This document shows positions 7,891 through 16,499 of a DNA stretch of 38,695 nt, piece by piece. Position numbers and translations under genes: made by a program. The notes beneath the pieces are model-generated. The model ran no database searches, was not told the DNA's origin, and saw only the letters and a list, made by a program, of their open reading frames with translations. Where the stretch lies: positions 1-38,695 of the IMG/VR virus record IMGVR_UViG_3300032050_007236. The stretch is one strand, 5' to 3'. How positions within the stretch are numbered: position 1 is the stretch's first letter; each line of letters starts with the position of its first letter. The DNA is from a virus.

Positions 7891-8499
7891 GTGGAAAATC
7901 CTATGGTCAACTATAGTAAGCTGATTGCTGAAACTGCAAGTAACCATTATAACGTGCGGGATGAGTACAAGGAAAATACCTACGAACAGAATGTTGCCAT
8001 CACAATGAGTGAGCAACGTAGATTCTCCGTGGGATGTATCAATATCACGGGGGAACTGAATATCGGAATGATGATTCGTTCGGCGTGTCTTTTTGGGGCT
8101 GAGAATTTTTATATCTTTGGACGAAAGAAATTTGATAAACGGTCCACTGTTGGGGCTGAGAAATACATTAATATCGTCCAATATACTTTTGATGACCCGA
8201 TACACGCCGACGAATCAATTCTGAATCAGTTGAAGTTGTTGAAGCACAATATAGTGTTGTGTGAGCATGGTGGTCATGTGATGGGGAAGGACAATTGGAA
8301 GTTTTACGATAGTCTCCACAAGCACAATGAAACCCCACTCTTTATCTTCGGCTCAGAGAGTCACGGAATTCCAGAGGTTATCCGATTCGCAAACTTTGAG
8401 CGTATCAGTATTCCGCAACGTGGGGTACTTCGGTCATATAATGTGAGTGCCGCTATGAACATTATTTGTTGGGACTTTATCAAGGAGATATATCTGTGA
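7891..8499 (+). CDS. SpoU/TrmH-family RNA 2'-O-methyltransferase
   Basis: A 202-residue protein with all three SPOUT motifs: ELNIGMMIRSACLFGAENF (motif 1, R63), FIFGSESHGIPE (motif 2, 152-162) and ISIPQRGVLRSYNVSAAMNI (motif 3, 172-191). These proteins transfer methyl groups from SAM to ribose 2'-OH in tRNA or rRNA. The start is GTG 7891, two bases after the previous stop, with GGGG upstream. ATG 7903 is the alternative, and an upstream in-frame GTG at 7693 lies inside the nuclease gene. It is uncommon in phages, and the RNA target is unknown. Confidence 0.88.
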   Translation: MENPMVNYSKLIAETASNHYNVRDEYKENTYEQNVAITMSEQRRFSVGCINITGELNIGMMIRSACLFGAENFYIFGRKKFDKRSTVGAEKYINIVQYTFDDPIHADESILNQLKLLKHNIVLCEHGGHVMGKDNWKFYDSLHKHNETPLFIFGSESHGIPEVIRFANFERISIPQRGVLRSYNVSAAMNIICWDFIKEIYL

Positions 8500-8894
8500 A
8501 GAAGCGATATAAGCAAATGATTGATACTCGTCGGGTCTATCAATTGGAAACTGATATGTACTACGACCGCAGGTTTGCGTATATCACCAAGCAACGGTCA
8601 TTAGACTATCTGGTACGATATGCCAAGAAGATTTGGAAGGCTGAGAAGATTAAGAAGCAGATGCCTCTTATCCGATTTGGCAAGGGATTACAGAAGTTTA
8701 GTTGGTGTGATGGGGAAACATTGGAACTTGCCCCAACCCAACGGGACATCTTGACTCTTGTACATGAGTTGGTTCATGCGATTGGATACGATGACCACGA
8801 TAAGAACTTTGCGGCAAAAGAGTTGGTCCTACTTGCGAAATATACCTCGGTGAAGGTTGACGCACTGCATGAAATGTTTGAGGTTATGATATGA
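8496..8894 (+). CDS. SprT-like zinc metalloprotein
   Basis: A 132-residue protein starting at GTG 8496, which overlaps the previous TGA and has AAGGAGA at a 7-base spacing. An ATG at 8466 lacks this. The zinc-peptidase motif HELVHAIGYDDHDKNF (H90, E91, H94, third ligand H101 and Phe following) matches the HExxH...HxxxF signature of SprT-like proteins. In cells these proteases act on DNA-protein crosslinks; in phages their role is not known. The basic N-terminal half may contact nucleic acid. Confidence 0.75.
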   Translation: MKKRYKQMIDTRRVYQLETDMYYDRRFAYITKQRSLDYLVRYAKKIWKAEKIKKQMPLIRFGKGLQKFSWCDGETLELAPTQRDILTLVHELVHAIGYDDHDKNFAAKELVLLAKYTSVKVDALHEMFEVMI

Positions 8895-9055
8895 ACGATA
8901 TAGATAGAATTAAAAAAGAAATAGAGTATTGGCAAACCGAATTTGTTCCAAGTGGTAATATGGGTAAGTGGGCCAGACAGGCTAGAATAGATTCTTTAAA
9001 TAGAACTTTGAAACAGCTTGAACAAGATAATCAAAGTGAAAACGGTGAACTATAA
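8891..9055 (+). CDS. Small helical hypothetical protein
   Basis: A 54-residue frame, ATG 8891 overlapping the previous TGA (ATGA) and TAA 9053-9055 overlapping the next ATG (TAATG). The sequence begins MNDIDRIKKEIEYWQTEF and ends in a charged helix; it looks like a short coiled coil. Coupling on both sides supports a real gene. Function unknown. Confidence 0.65.
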   Translation: MNDIDRIKKEIEYWQTEFVPSGNMGKWARQARIDSLNRTLKQLEQDNQSENGEL

Positions 9056-9504
9056 TGGCATGGTGGCATAAACCAGACCCACCAGATATGGAAGGGTATG
9101 TACCTGACAATTTCTATAATGGTCCAGACCCCGATGCATACAAACGATATGCGGAATGGAAACATAGACAAGCACGAGAGAATAAGGTGGCGTGGGAAAA
9201 ATTTCAAAAAGAAAAAAAGGAAAAGGCTATACAAATGAAAAAGAAATTAAAAGAAGCATCGGTATTATTCTTCATTCAGATATTGAGTTATACTATCTGG
9301 TGTATTAACTTCCGAGCGGTTGCTGATACGCATTATCACACAGCGGCAGTAAGTGACTTTATGATTGCCTCTATTCAGTTCTTTGTGATTCGGAAGATTG
9401 CGCATGGACAAGACCAGTTTCATCAATGGGCTGGATATGCACTCGGGTCTGTGGTCGGAAGTTATTTAGGTATTTGGATTTCCGCAACATTCTTGGGAGG
9501 TTGA
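9055..9504 (+). CDS. Small membrane protein with three predicted TM segments
   Basis: 149 residues. The N-terminal 65 are polar, with WWHKPDPPDMEGYVPDN and then a strongly basic helix. Three hydrophobic stretches follow at about 69-86 (VLFFIQILSYTIWCIN), 98-113 and 126-147 (GYALGSVVGSYLGIWISATF). Size and topology would suit a holin or a membrane-modifying early protein, but no lysozyme gene is adjacent and I do not recognise the family. The start is coupled by TAATG to the preceding small gene. Confidence 0.75.
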   Translation: MAWWHKPDPPDMEGYVPDNFYNGPDPDAYKRYAEWKHRQARENKVAWEKFQKEKKEKAIQMKKKLKEASVLFFIQILSYTIWCINFRAVADTHYHTAAVSDFMIASIQFFVIRKIAHGQDQFHQWAGYALGSVVGSYLGIWISATFLGG

Positions 9505-9505
9505 A

Positions 9506-9673
9506 ATGAATGACGAAATTGTTTCATGTATGGCAATAGGAGACAGACCCTATCTGGTTGCCGCTACCAAGGATGGTAAAGTGTTTATTGGATATGTAAG
9601 AACTGGTGATGGTCCTGATGTTGAGTGGACGAGATGCACCGATATTCCATTACACGCATCAAGCACGGAGTAA
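9506..9673 (+). CDS. Small hypothetical protein
   Basis: A 55-residue frame with GGGAGG ten bases before the ATG. The protein is beta-rich (RPYLVAATKDGKVFIGYVRT) with one repeat of a small strand-turn-strand pattern and two cysteines. No known domain. It fits exactly between the membrane protein and the next small gene. Confidence 0.6.
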   Translation: MNDEIVSCMAIGDRPYLVAATKDGKVFIGYVRTGDGPDVEWTRCTDIPLHASSTE

Positions 9674-9675
9674 TT

Positions 9676-9837
9676 ATGGATGTCTTTATATTCATTGCTA
9701 TTCTGTCTCTTGCATTGGGTCTGACTCGTTTGGTAACAGGGCCAGGATATTGTAAGTGTAAGTACTGTGAATATAAGATACGTCAATACGAAATCCACAA
9801 GTGTAAAGTAAGTGGTCGTAGACATACCTGTAAGTAA
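9676..9837 (+). CDS. Small membrane-anchored Cys-rich protein
   Basis: A 53-residue protein. I start at ATG 9676, which has GGAG at 9667-9670; an in-frame ATG at 9625 lies inside the preceding gene. One N-terminal hydrophobic segment (MDVFIFIAILSLALGLTRLV) is followed by a basic tail with C-x-C-x2-C (GYCKCKYCEYK) and two more cysteines, perhaps a small zinc site facing the cytoplasm. Function unknown. Confidence 0.6.
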   Translation: MDVFIFIAILSLALGLTRLVTGPGYCKCKYCEYKIRQYEIHKCKVSGRRHTCK

Positions 9838-9846
9838 GGAGACTAT

Positions 9847-10122
9847 ATGCATTTGCCCAAGAAACGGAAAAAGGAAGTAGTAGAAATGACGAAGGTAAAG
9901 AGTGATACATTGCCACCCTCATTACGACTTGACCTCAACGGGAAAGCCCTGTTGATGTTGGATACCGATGAGTGGGGTCCGATTGAACTCCGTATTGATG
10001 ATAAGGAAACTGCGGTAGAACTCCTTCGGGTTATTGTAGATAATTTGGGGACTATCTCTACAGTAGATTCATATACGAAAGCAGAAGGAAAGAAACTTAA
10101 GAAAATGGTGGAGGGAAAATGA
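9847..10122 (+). CDS. Hypothetical protein
   Basis: 91 residues, with AGGAGA before ATG 9847. It has a basic opening (MHLPKKRKKE), a beta-rich centre (RLDLNGKALLMLDTDEWGPIELRI) and a helix with a basic tail. No family recognised. Its TGA overlaps the ATG of the cupin gene (ATGA). Confidence 0.65.
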   Translation: MHLPKKRKKEVVEMTKVKSDTLPPSLRLDLNGKALLMLDTDEWGPIELRIDDKETAVELLRVIVDNLGTISTVDSYTKAEGKKLKKMVEGK

Positions 10123-10478
10123 TTGAGAAGATTGAGAAGCCGTGGGGTAGTGAACTGAAGTTTGCTCACACTGCTCATTACGTAGGAAAGATACTGGAAG
10201 TGAAGGGTGGTGAAGCCCTGAGTGTCCAATATCACAAGCAGAAGGTAGAGACGATGCATGTATTGGAAGGCACTGGTCGTATCGTATTGTATGTGATGGA
10301 TGAGGATGGAGAACCACAGGTCACTAGTATCAACAAGATGGAGGTTGGTGATACCTTCCACATTCCACCTCGTCAAATCCACCGAATCATCGCAGATACC
10401 GATATGAAGATTGTTGAAGTATCCACCAACCATTTGAACGATTTAGTCAGATTACAGGACCGTTACGATAGGAAGTAA
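10119..10478 (+). CDS. Cupin, mannose-6-phosphate isomerase type II-like
   Basis: A 119-residue single cupin barrel like the isomerase domain at the end of ManC/AlgA proteins. It opens with EKPWGSEL. The metal ligands are visible in SVQYHKQKVETMHVLEG (H39, E44, H47) and IPPRQIHRI (H88). The nucleotidyltransferase half of ManC is missing. If active it would interconvert fructose-6-P and mannose-6-P, the first step to GDP-mannose, which fits the GDP-mannose dehydratase at 12754. A sugar-nucleotide isomerase role is an alternative. Confidence 0.8.
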   Translation: MIEKIEKPWGSELKFAHTAHYVGKILEVKGGEALSVQYHKQKVETMHVLEGTGRIVLYVMDEDGEPQVTSINKMEVGDTFHIPPRQIHRIIADTDMKIVEVSTNHLNDLVRLQDRYDRK

Positions 10479-10479
10479 T

Positions 10480-11145
10480 ATGATTTTACTATTAGGGGAC
10501 ATTCACGGAAACGCATCTATATTGTCACAGGCGTTAGGCATCGCAAAAGAGTCTAACGCTGTTGCGATTATTCAATTAGGTGATTTCGGGATGTTTCGTG
10601 ATAATGAAGAATGGTTTCGTGCAAATATTAGTAATGCTCACATTCCGATTTACTTCATTGATGGCAACCACGATGATTGTAGTAGATGGGATACTTACCA
10701 AGAGGTTACTCGTATTTGGGATGACCGTGAACTGTTCTATGTCCCACGGGGAACTGTGATGGAACTGGATGGCCGTATTCTTGCATTTATGGGCGGAGCC
10801 GCAAGTATTGATAAAAAAATGCGATTAGAAAATAATATGCATTGGGATAGTAATGAAAATATATCACCTACACACGTAGAACGATTGTATAGAAATGCGT
10901 TGGGAAAGAAAATTGATATGTTTCTTACTCATTGCCCACCACATTCTGTAATTGAAAAGAATTTTGACCCTCTGCAAAAGTTATGGTTCGGTGTGGGAAT
11001 AGATTGGATTGACCCAAATCAAAATATCATAGAAGATGCATGGGATAAGTTAAACTATCCACCTATCTATTCTGGGCATATGCATAAACGTGTCCAAGGA
11101 AAAGATTATAGAATTTTAAATATAAATGAATTATTGGCAGTGTAA
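10480..11145 (+). CDS. Calcineurin-like metallophosphoesterase
   Basis: 221 residues with the full metal-binding set: GDIHG (6-10), GDFG (34-37), GNHDD (62-66), THCPPH (150-155) and SGHMHKR (198-204). This family cleaves phosphomono- or diesters; phage members range from nucleotidases to RNA-end phosphatases. The substrate cannot be told. It starts one base after the cupin stop. Confidence 0.88.
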   Translation: MILLLGDIHGNASILSQALGIAKESNAVAIIQLGDFGMFRDNEEWFRANISNAHIPIYFIDGNHDDCSRWDTYQEVTRIWDDRELFYVPRGTVMELDGRILAFMGGAASIDKKMRLENNMHWDSNENISPTHVERLYRNALGKKIDMFLTHCPPHSVIEKNFDPLQKLWFGVGIDWIDPNQNIIEDAWDKLNYPPIYSGHMHKRVQGKDYRILNINELLAV

Positions 11146-11187
11146 CCCACTACTTATTATAGAAGGTTATAGACAAGGGTTATACAT

Positions 11188-11358
11188 ATGCGAAAAGACA
11201 AACACAAATATACTACCATTCAAGTTAGTAAAGAAATAAATAAGCATATACGTGAATTCTGTAAAACGAATTTCGTAAATGCAGGACCATTGACAGAACG
11301 TCTGTGGTCTAATTATATTTCTTCTAGTGTGAGTGGTAGTATTTCTTTACAGGGTTAA
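11188..11358 (+). CDS. Small ribbon-helix-helix-like protein
   Basis: A 56-residue frame from ATG 11188 to TAA 11356-11358. The sequence YTTIQVSKEINKHIREFCKT then AGPLTERLWSNYI reads as one strand followed by two helices, the layout of Arc/MetJ-type ribbon-helix-helix DNA-binding proteins. The basic start (MRKDKHK) fits DNA binding. AAGGG lies 11-15 bases upstream of the ATG. The gene comes just before the sugar cluster and could regulate it; this is inference. Confidence 0.55.
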   Translation: MRKDKHKYTTIQVSKEINKHIREFCKTNFVNAGPLTERLWSNYISSSVSGSISLQG

Positions 11359-11362
11359 TATT

Positions 11363-12757
11363 ATGAGAACTGGTTATATTCCGAAGGACCAACGTAAAAA
11401 GATTCTTCTTCTTTCAGACGATATGCGAGTGACCTCTGGTATCGGAGTTATGTCACGGGAAATCGTTGAAGGAACCGCACATCATTTTAATTGGGTGCAA
11501 GTGGGAGCTGGTGTCAATCATCCAGAGATGGGGAAGACAATTGATATTTCTGCTGCATTAAATAAAGAAATAGGTATAGACGATTCGTATGTTCGTATCT
11601 ATCCGTATAATGGATATGGTGATAGCAGATTGATTCGTCAACTTCTTGAAATAGAAAAGCCAGATGCCATTCTCCATTTCACCGACCCACGGTATTGGAT
11701 TTGGTTATATCAGATGGAGCATGAACTCCGTCAGAAGATGCCAATTCTTTATTATAATATTTGGGACGACCTTCCATTCCCAATGTATAATAAAGAATAT
11801 TATATGTCATGCGACTCGTTGTTCTCTATCAGTAAGCAAACATATAACATTAACAAGCATGTTCTTGGACCAGAGAACCCACGGCATCTTGCATACATTC
11901 CGCATGGTATCAATACTAAGCGATATCACCCACTTCCAGCAGATGATGCAGCAATGCTTGAAACTCGAAAGAAACTATTTGGTGACGCCGAAGTGGATTA
12001 TGTAATTTTCTACAATAGTCGGAATATTCGTCGTAAGCAAACATCAGATATCATTTACGCCTTCAAGGTGTTTATGATGAAGTTAACGCCAGAACAGCGT
12101 GAACGGGTTCGTTTGGTAATGCACACACAACCTGTTGATGATAACGGTACAGATTTACCAGCGGTTATCCGTGATGTCACACCAGAAGTACAAAAGTATA
12201 TTGTGTTTTCTGCTGACCGTGTTGAAGCTGGATTCTTAAATCACCTCTACAACATCGCTGATGTAACTATTAATATGTCCAGTAACGAAGGATTCGGATT
12301 AGGTACTTGTGAAAGTATGGTCGCTGGCACTCCAATCATCGTCAATGTCACTGGCGGTCTTCAAGACCAATGTGGATTTATGGATGATGACTACAATTAT
12401 CTTGACCCAGATGTACACTTTACATATGATTGGGGTAGTAATCACGATGGTAAGTATAAGAAGCACGGTAATTGGGCGTTCCCAATGTTCCCAACCAATC
12501 GTTCCATCCAAGGGTCACCAATGACCCCATACATCTTTGATGACCGTGCGTCATTTGAAGATGCAGCAGACCGAATGATGGAAGTGTATGGATTGTCCCG
12601 TGAGGAACGGAAGCTCCGTGGAGAGCTTGGTCGTCAGTACGCTTTAGGTCACGGTAAGTTTACAGCAGAACATATGTGTAACTCTTTCATTGAGCACATC
12701 AACAAGGGGCTTACTGATTGGACACCACGGAAGCGATTCACATTGGAGAAAGCATGA
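11363..12757 (+). CDS. GT4-family glycosyltransferase
   Basis: A 464-residue GT-B enzyme. The N-terminal lobe begins KILLLSDDMRVTSGIGVMSRE, a glycine-rich acceptor loop. The C-terminal lobe has VIFYNSRNIRRKQTSD (basic phosphate-binding loop) and the nucleotide-sugar motif MSSNEGFGLGTCESMVAGTP with the E-x7-E-like pair. The start is ATG 11363; a GTG at 11333 lies inside the RHH-like gene. Its TGA overlaps the dehydratase ATG. It is the first transferase of the sugar cluster and could use a GDP-sugar made by the next gene. Confidence 0.88.
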   Translation: MRTGYIPKDQRKKILLLSDDMRVTSGIGVMSREIVEGTAHHFNWVQVGAGVNHPEMGKTIDISAALNKEIGIDDSYVRIYPYNGYGDSRLIRQLLEIEKPDAILHFTDPRYWIWLYQMEHELRQKMPILYYNIWDDLPFPMYNKEYYMSCDSLFSISKQTYNINKHVLGPENPRHLAYIPHGINTKRYHPLPADDAAMLETRKKLFGDAEVDYVIFYNSRNIRRKQTSDIIYAFKVFMMKLTPEQRERVRLVMHTQPVDDNGTDLPAVIRDVTPEVQKYIVFSADRVEAGFLNHLYNIADVTINMSSNEGFGLGTCESMVAGTPIIVNVTGGLQDQCGFMDDDYNYLDPDVHFTYDWGSNHDGKYKKHGNWAFPMFPTNRSIQGSPMTPYIFDDRASFEDAADRMMEVYGLSREERKLRGELGRQYALGHGKFTAEHMCNSFIEHINKGLTDWTPRKRFTLEKA

Positions 12758-13770
12758 GCTACGAATTCGAGGTCGATATGCAACTAGGAATTGTAAAATC
12801 TAGGAAAACCGCACTAGTTACTGGTATCAACGGACAAGATGGTTCCTATATGGCTGACTTCCTACTTGACAAAGGATATAAAGTCTATGGAATGGAACGA
12901 CGAGCCTCTGTCAAGAATAGAGAGAACACAAAGCATCTTATTGATAATCCAAACTTTGAGTTTATTATTGGTGACCTTGCTGACCAGAACTCACTCCTTC
13001 GGTGTTTGAAAACTGCAAATCCATCAGAAGTCTATAACTTCGCAGCACAATCGTTCGTCGGTGAGAGTTGGAACACGCCAGAACAAACCAGTGATATTAC
13101 TGGATTGGGTGTTCTTCGGATGTTAGAAGCAATCCGTGAATATGGGGAACCTATTAAGTTTTACCAAGCATCTTCGTCTGAAATGTTTGGTCGTATGGTG
13201 GAGAATCCATCAAAAGAATCCACACCATTCTATCCACGTTCCCCATATGGCGTAGCGAAGCTGTACGGGCACTGGATTACTAAGAACTATCGTGAAAGTT
13301 ATGGAATGTTCAATGTCTCTGGTATCTTATTCAATCACGAAAGTGAACGCCGTGGGATTGAGTTTGTTACTCGTAAGATTACTGATGGTGTTGCTCGTAT
13401 TGCATTAGGATTCCAAGATACAATTGAATTAGGTAATCTTGATGCAGGTCGTGATTGGGGATATGCACCTGATTATGTAGAAGCCGCATGGTTGATGATG
13501 CAACAAGATACACCTGATGATTATGTTATTGCAACTGGTGTTACTAAGACTATTAAACATTTCTTACAAGCAGCATTTTATCAAGTTAATATCTTGGATT
13601 GGGAAAAGTATGTAGTGGTCAACCCCAAATTCTTCCGTCCGGCGGAAGTCGAGGTTCTTCGTGGTGATGCAACAAAGGCAAAGGAAGTATTAGGTTGGAC
13701 ACCGAAGACGCCGTTTGAGCAGTGGGTAGGAAAGATGGTTCACAACGATTTTACAAAGTTACAAGGATAA
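12754..13770 (+). CDS. gmd: GDP-mannose 4,6-dehydratase
   Basis: A 338-residue extended SDR enzyme that turns GDP-mannose into GDP-4-keto-6-deoxymannose, the precursor of GDP-fucose and GDP-rhamnose. The NADP loop TGINGQDG (23-30) is typical of Gmd, as are NFAAQSFVGESW, SSSEMFG (catalytic S/E), YxxxK (Y165, K169) and FNHESERRG. The start is ATG 12754 with GGAG upstream, overlapping the previous stop. An ATG at 12718 is within the GT4 gene. No GDP-fucose synthase is obvious; the SDR at 19584 or the host may finish the pathway. Confidence 0.93.
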   Translation: MSYEFEVDMQLGIVKSRKTALVTGINGQDGSYMADFLLDKGYKVYGMERRASVKNRENTKHLIDNPNFEFIIGDLADQNSLLRCLKTANPSEVYNFAAQSFVGESWNTPEQTSDITGLGVLRMLEAIREYGEPIKFYQASSSEMFGRMVENPSKESTPFYPRSPYGVAKLYGHWITKNYRESYGMFNVSGILFNHESERRGIEFVTRKITDGVARIALGFQDTIELGNLDAGRDWGYAPDYVEAAWLMMQQDTPDDYVIATGVTKTIKHFLQAAFYQVNILDWEKYVVVNPKFFRPAEVEVLRGDATKAKEVLGWTPKTPFEQWVGKMVHNDFTKLQG

Positions 13771-13773
13771 TAT

Positions 13774-15108
13774 ATGAATATAGAAACTAAACCGTTATGT
13801 GTTGTTCGGGCACCATGCGCTACTCGTTCTGGATATGGAGATATGAGCCGTGACATCATTCGTCATATTATTGAATATGATAAGTTTGATGTTAAGGTTG
13901 TATCCGTAAATTGGGGTGAAACTCCAATGAACGCTTTGGATGAAAACAATCCAAAAGACAAGATGATATTGGACCGAATACTCACTGGTCCTCTTACGAG
14001 ACAACCAGATTTGTTTGTGACTATCACAATCCCATCAGAGTTTGAAACGATTGGAAAGTATAATATTGGTATTACAGCTGGAATTGAAACTAGTATCGCA
14101 TCTGCTCAATGGGTCGATGCATGTAACAGAATGGATGCGGTTTTCACTATCTCAGAACATTCAAAGAATGTATTCTTAGCATCTCAGTTTGGTCGTAGAG
14201 GCCCTAACGGAGAAGATTTGGGTACCCTTAAGCTTGAGAAGCCAGTCGAAGTATTACACAATTGCATTGACCAAGCTATCTTTAAGAAGCTCGAATACGA
14301 ATCTGATGTTCAAAAGACGGTCAAAGAGGTATTAGCAGAAGTTCCAGAGAAGTTTTGCTATCTTTTTGTTGGTCACTGGTTGCGTGGAGACTTTGGTGAA
14401 GATAGAAAGAATGTTGGTTTGTTGGTTCGTATATTCCTTGAAACCTTTAAGCAAACAAAGAGTTCTCCACCAGCATTAATTCTAAAGACCAGCGGTGGCA
14501 ATTTCTCCATCTTGGATAAACGAGAAATTCTAAAGAAAATAAATGATATTCGTAATACTGTGCAATTGGAAGCAGGTCAAACCATGCCAAATATTTATGT
14601 ATTACATGGTGAGTTGACCGATAGTGAAATGAATTCATTATATAATCACCCAAAGATTAAAGCACACGTTTCGTTTACAAAGGGTGAAGGGTTTGGACGG
14701 CCATTACTTGAAGCATCGGTTAGTGGGAAGCCAGTGATTGCCTCGGGTTGGTCTGGTCATATGGATTTCTTGAACCCAGAAGAAGCTGTATTGGTCGGTG
14801 GTGAGTTGGCACAGATACATCCAAGTTCTGTTTGGGATAATATTCTTATCAAGGAATCTTCCTGGTTCCGACCAGATATTCAACAGGCAGCCAATGCACT
14901 TGCTGGTGTATTTATGGATTATGAAACCTTCCGTAAGAGGTCTGCAAAGCTGGGTAAGGAGAATTTTAAGAAGTTCTCCTATAATGCAATACAACAAAGA
15001 ACGTGGGAACTTCTTGACAAGTATGTACCAGAGTTTCCAAAACAGGTTCCTATTAAGTTACCTACTTTAAAGAAGGTTGATTTACCTAAACTTAAAAAGG
15101 TTGAATAA
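13774..15108 (+). CDS. GT4-family glycosyltransferase
   Basis: A 444-residue GT-B enzyme. The first lobe begins VVRAPCATRSGYGDMSRDI, an acceptor-side glycine loop. The second lobe carries LFVGHWLRGDFGEDRKNVGLL, a donor-phosphate loop longer than usual, and SFTKGEGFGRPLLEASVSGKPVIAS with the catalytic E-x7-E pair. It ends in a short Pro/Leu/Lys repeat (LPTLKKVDLPKLKKVE), which may be an interaction tail. Donor unknown. AAGGA precedes the start; the stop overlaps the next ATG. Confidence 0.88.
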   Translation: MNIETKPLCVVRAPCATRSGYGDMSRDIIRHIIEYDKFDVKVVSVNWGETPMNALDENNPKDKMILDRILTGPLTRQPDLFVTITIPSEFETIGKYNIGITAGIETSIASAQWVDACNRMDAVFTISEHSKNVFLASQFGRRGPNGEDLGTLKLEKPVEVLHNCIDQAIFKKLEYESDVQKTVKEVLAEVPEKFCYLFVGHWLRGDFGEDRKNVGLLVRIFLETFKQTKSSPPALILKTSGGNFSILDKREILKKINDIRNTVQLEAGQTMPNIYVLHGELTDSEMNSLYNHPKIKAHVSFTKGEGFGRPLLEASVSGKPVIASGWSGHMDFLNPEEAVLVGGELAQIHPSSVWDNILIKESSWFRPDIQQAANALAGVFMDYETFRKRSAKLGKENFKKFSYNAIQQRTWELLDKYVPEFPKQVPIKLPTLKKVDLPKLKKVE

Positions 15109-15509
15109 TGCCTCTACGTAGTGAACGCCGATTTATTAGCCTAAGTAATGTAAAGTCTGGTATGATGATTCAGTTTAGCTATCAGAAAAAATCTGGTGGT
15201 GCTGGGTCGTATACTGTGTTGGTTATAGACCCGAATCGTAAAAGTGAACGGGCAACAGAACCACAGTTACATGGATTTGTAATTGAAGAACTTACCGATG
15301 CACAATTGATTGAATTTTTCGCTTCGTTCGGCACAAGTATTAATATGGACTATGACGACAGACGGGCAAGTGTAGTGGAGAATTTAAATACAGACGAAGC
15401 TTATAAAACATTTTCAACATCACCGTATGTAAAGGGCCGTTCATATCGTACATTTAATCTGAGTGGAATGTCGCAGGTTCGTCAAATCTTACTTGGCTCA
15501 GTAGACTAG
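15108..15509 (+). CDS. Conserved-looking phage protein of unknown function
   Basis: 133 residues, beta-rich in the first half (GMMIQFSYQKKSGGAGSYTVLVIDPN) followed by LHGFVIEELTDAQLIEFF. Small proteins that begin in this way and contain an LHGF/LHGI stretch occur in T4-like phages, but I cannot name the family. It sits inside the sugar cluster without any sugar-enzyme motif. Confidence 0.65.
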   Translation: MPLRSERRFISLSNVKSGMMIQFSYQKKSGGAGSYTVLVIDPNRKSERATEPQLHGFVIEELTDAQLIEFFASFGTSINMDYDDRRASVVENLNTDEAYKTFSTSPYVKGRSYRTFNLSGMSQVRQILLGSVD

Positions 15510-15517
15510 GAGTGAAT

Positions 15518-15796
15518 ATGTCAGAAGAAATTTGTCCACAAGAAGATTGTGTCCCTAAAGAGGACTTACCAAGTGCTATGGAAATGGCAAAGAATCTAAT
15601 GCGTGACGGTACCAAAATTATCAAGAACGCAGTAGAAGGAAACAAGACTCTCGTTGAACAGTTTGTGAGAGACAACAGATGGTCTATTTGCAACGAATGT
15701 CCACGACTACAGAACGATAGATGCTTAGAATGTGGATGCTTTATGAAGGTTAAGGTAGCATTCCAAACTTCAGTATGTCCGTTAGGAAAGTGGTGA
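15518..15796 (+). CDS. Cys-rich phage protein (DUF6171-like)
   Basis: A 92-residue protein starting at ATG 15518, which has AGGAG at 15508-15512; the GTG at 15512 overlaps that site and is rejected. The C-terminal half has two Cys pairs plus one more: ICNECPRL, CLECGCFMKVK, VCPLGKW. This C-x2-C...C-x2-C-x-C...C-P-x-x-K-W pattern is shared by small uncharacterised phage proteins and probably binds zinc. Function unknown. Confidence 0.7.
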   Translation: MSEEICPQEDCVPKEDLPSAMEMAKNLMRDGTKIIKNAVEGNKTLVEQFVRDNRWSICNECPRLQNDRCLECGCFMKVKVAFQTSVCPLGKW

Positions 15797-15797
15797 T

Positions 15798-16499
15798 ATG
15801 CCACCAAAAATAGTAAACTTACCGTATGGAGTATTTTCTGTTTTAGAGAATGCACATCACGACCATGTTCAACGAACTATCGCTTCTGGAAATATATGGG
15901 AACCTGAGATAATCAGTTTGTGTGAGAAATATGTAATTCCAGGTTCAACCGTAGTCGATATTGGGGCAAATTTAGGTGCATTCGCTGTTAGATTATCTCA
16001 GTTAGTGGGAAAGTCTGGAAAGGTTTTTTCTTTTGAGCCCCAAAGAATAATACATCAACAACTTTGTTGCAATATATTTTTAAACGATATCAGAAATGTA
16101 TTTACTTATCAAATGGCTCTTGCTGAAAAAGAAAAGACTGTACATTTGACTCCAATAAATTATGATAATGGTGCTCCTGGAGAAGTAAGAATACACGGAA
16201 ATGAAGGCGAAGAAGTTATTTGCAAACCACTTGACTTTTACAACCTATCGAATGTATCTTTAATAAAGATTGATGCCGAACGGTATGAACCATTTATATT
16301 TGACGGCGCACAGAATACTATAAAAAACAATCGTCCGGTGATATTGTTCGAACTAACAACATTACCATTACCAGATTATCCTACAAATTTTATTTATAAT
16401 ATGTTACATGATATGAATTATAATGTATATCTGGTATCAGAAAAGTCGGGCGATTATTGTGCAATTCCTATAGAAAAAGATACAATACCAAATGTCTAA
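15798..16499 (+). CDS. FkbM-family SAM methyltransferase
   Basis: 233 residues. The SAM-binding motif VVDIGANLGAFAVRLSQ (52-68) is followed by VFSFEPQ (76-82) and the FkbM-type late motif IKIDAERYEPFIFDGA. In most FkbM proteins this reads K-x-D-x-E-G-x-E; here Arg-Tyr replaces Gly-x, so activity may be altered. Likely O-methylates a sugar. It overlaps the next gene by eight bases in a run of glycosyltransferases. Confidence 0.85.
   Translation: MPPKIVNLPYGVFSVLENAHHDHVQRTIASGNIWEPEIISLCEKYVIPGSTVVDIGANLGAFAVRLSQLVGKSGKVFSFEPQRIIHQQLCCNIFLNDIRNVFTYQMALAEKEKTVHLTPINYDNGAPGEVRIHGNEGEEVICKPLDFYNLSNVSLIKIDAERYEPFIFDGAQNTIKNNRPVILFELTTLPLPDYPTNFIYNMLHDMNYNVYLVSEKSGDYCAIPIEKDTIPNV

Noticed and set aside
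9843-10433. 196-residue minus-strand frame
   Set aside because: It covers parts of two genes, including the clear cupin, and has shadow-like composition.
11146-11187. AT-rich gap with TATTATAG and TTATAC as a promoter for the RHH-like gene
   Set aside because: No -35 box at a suitable distance; could be chance in AT-rich sequence.
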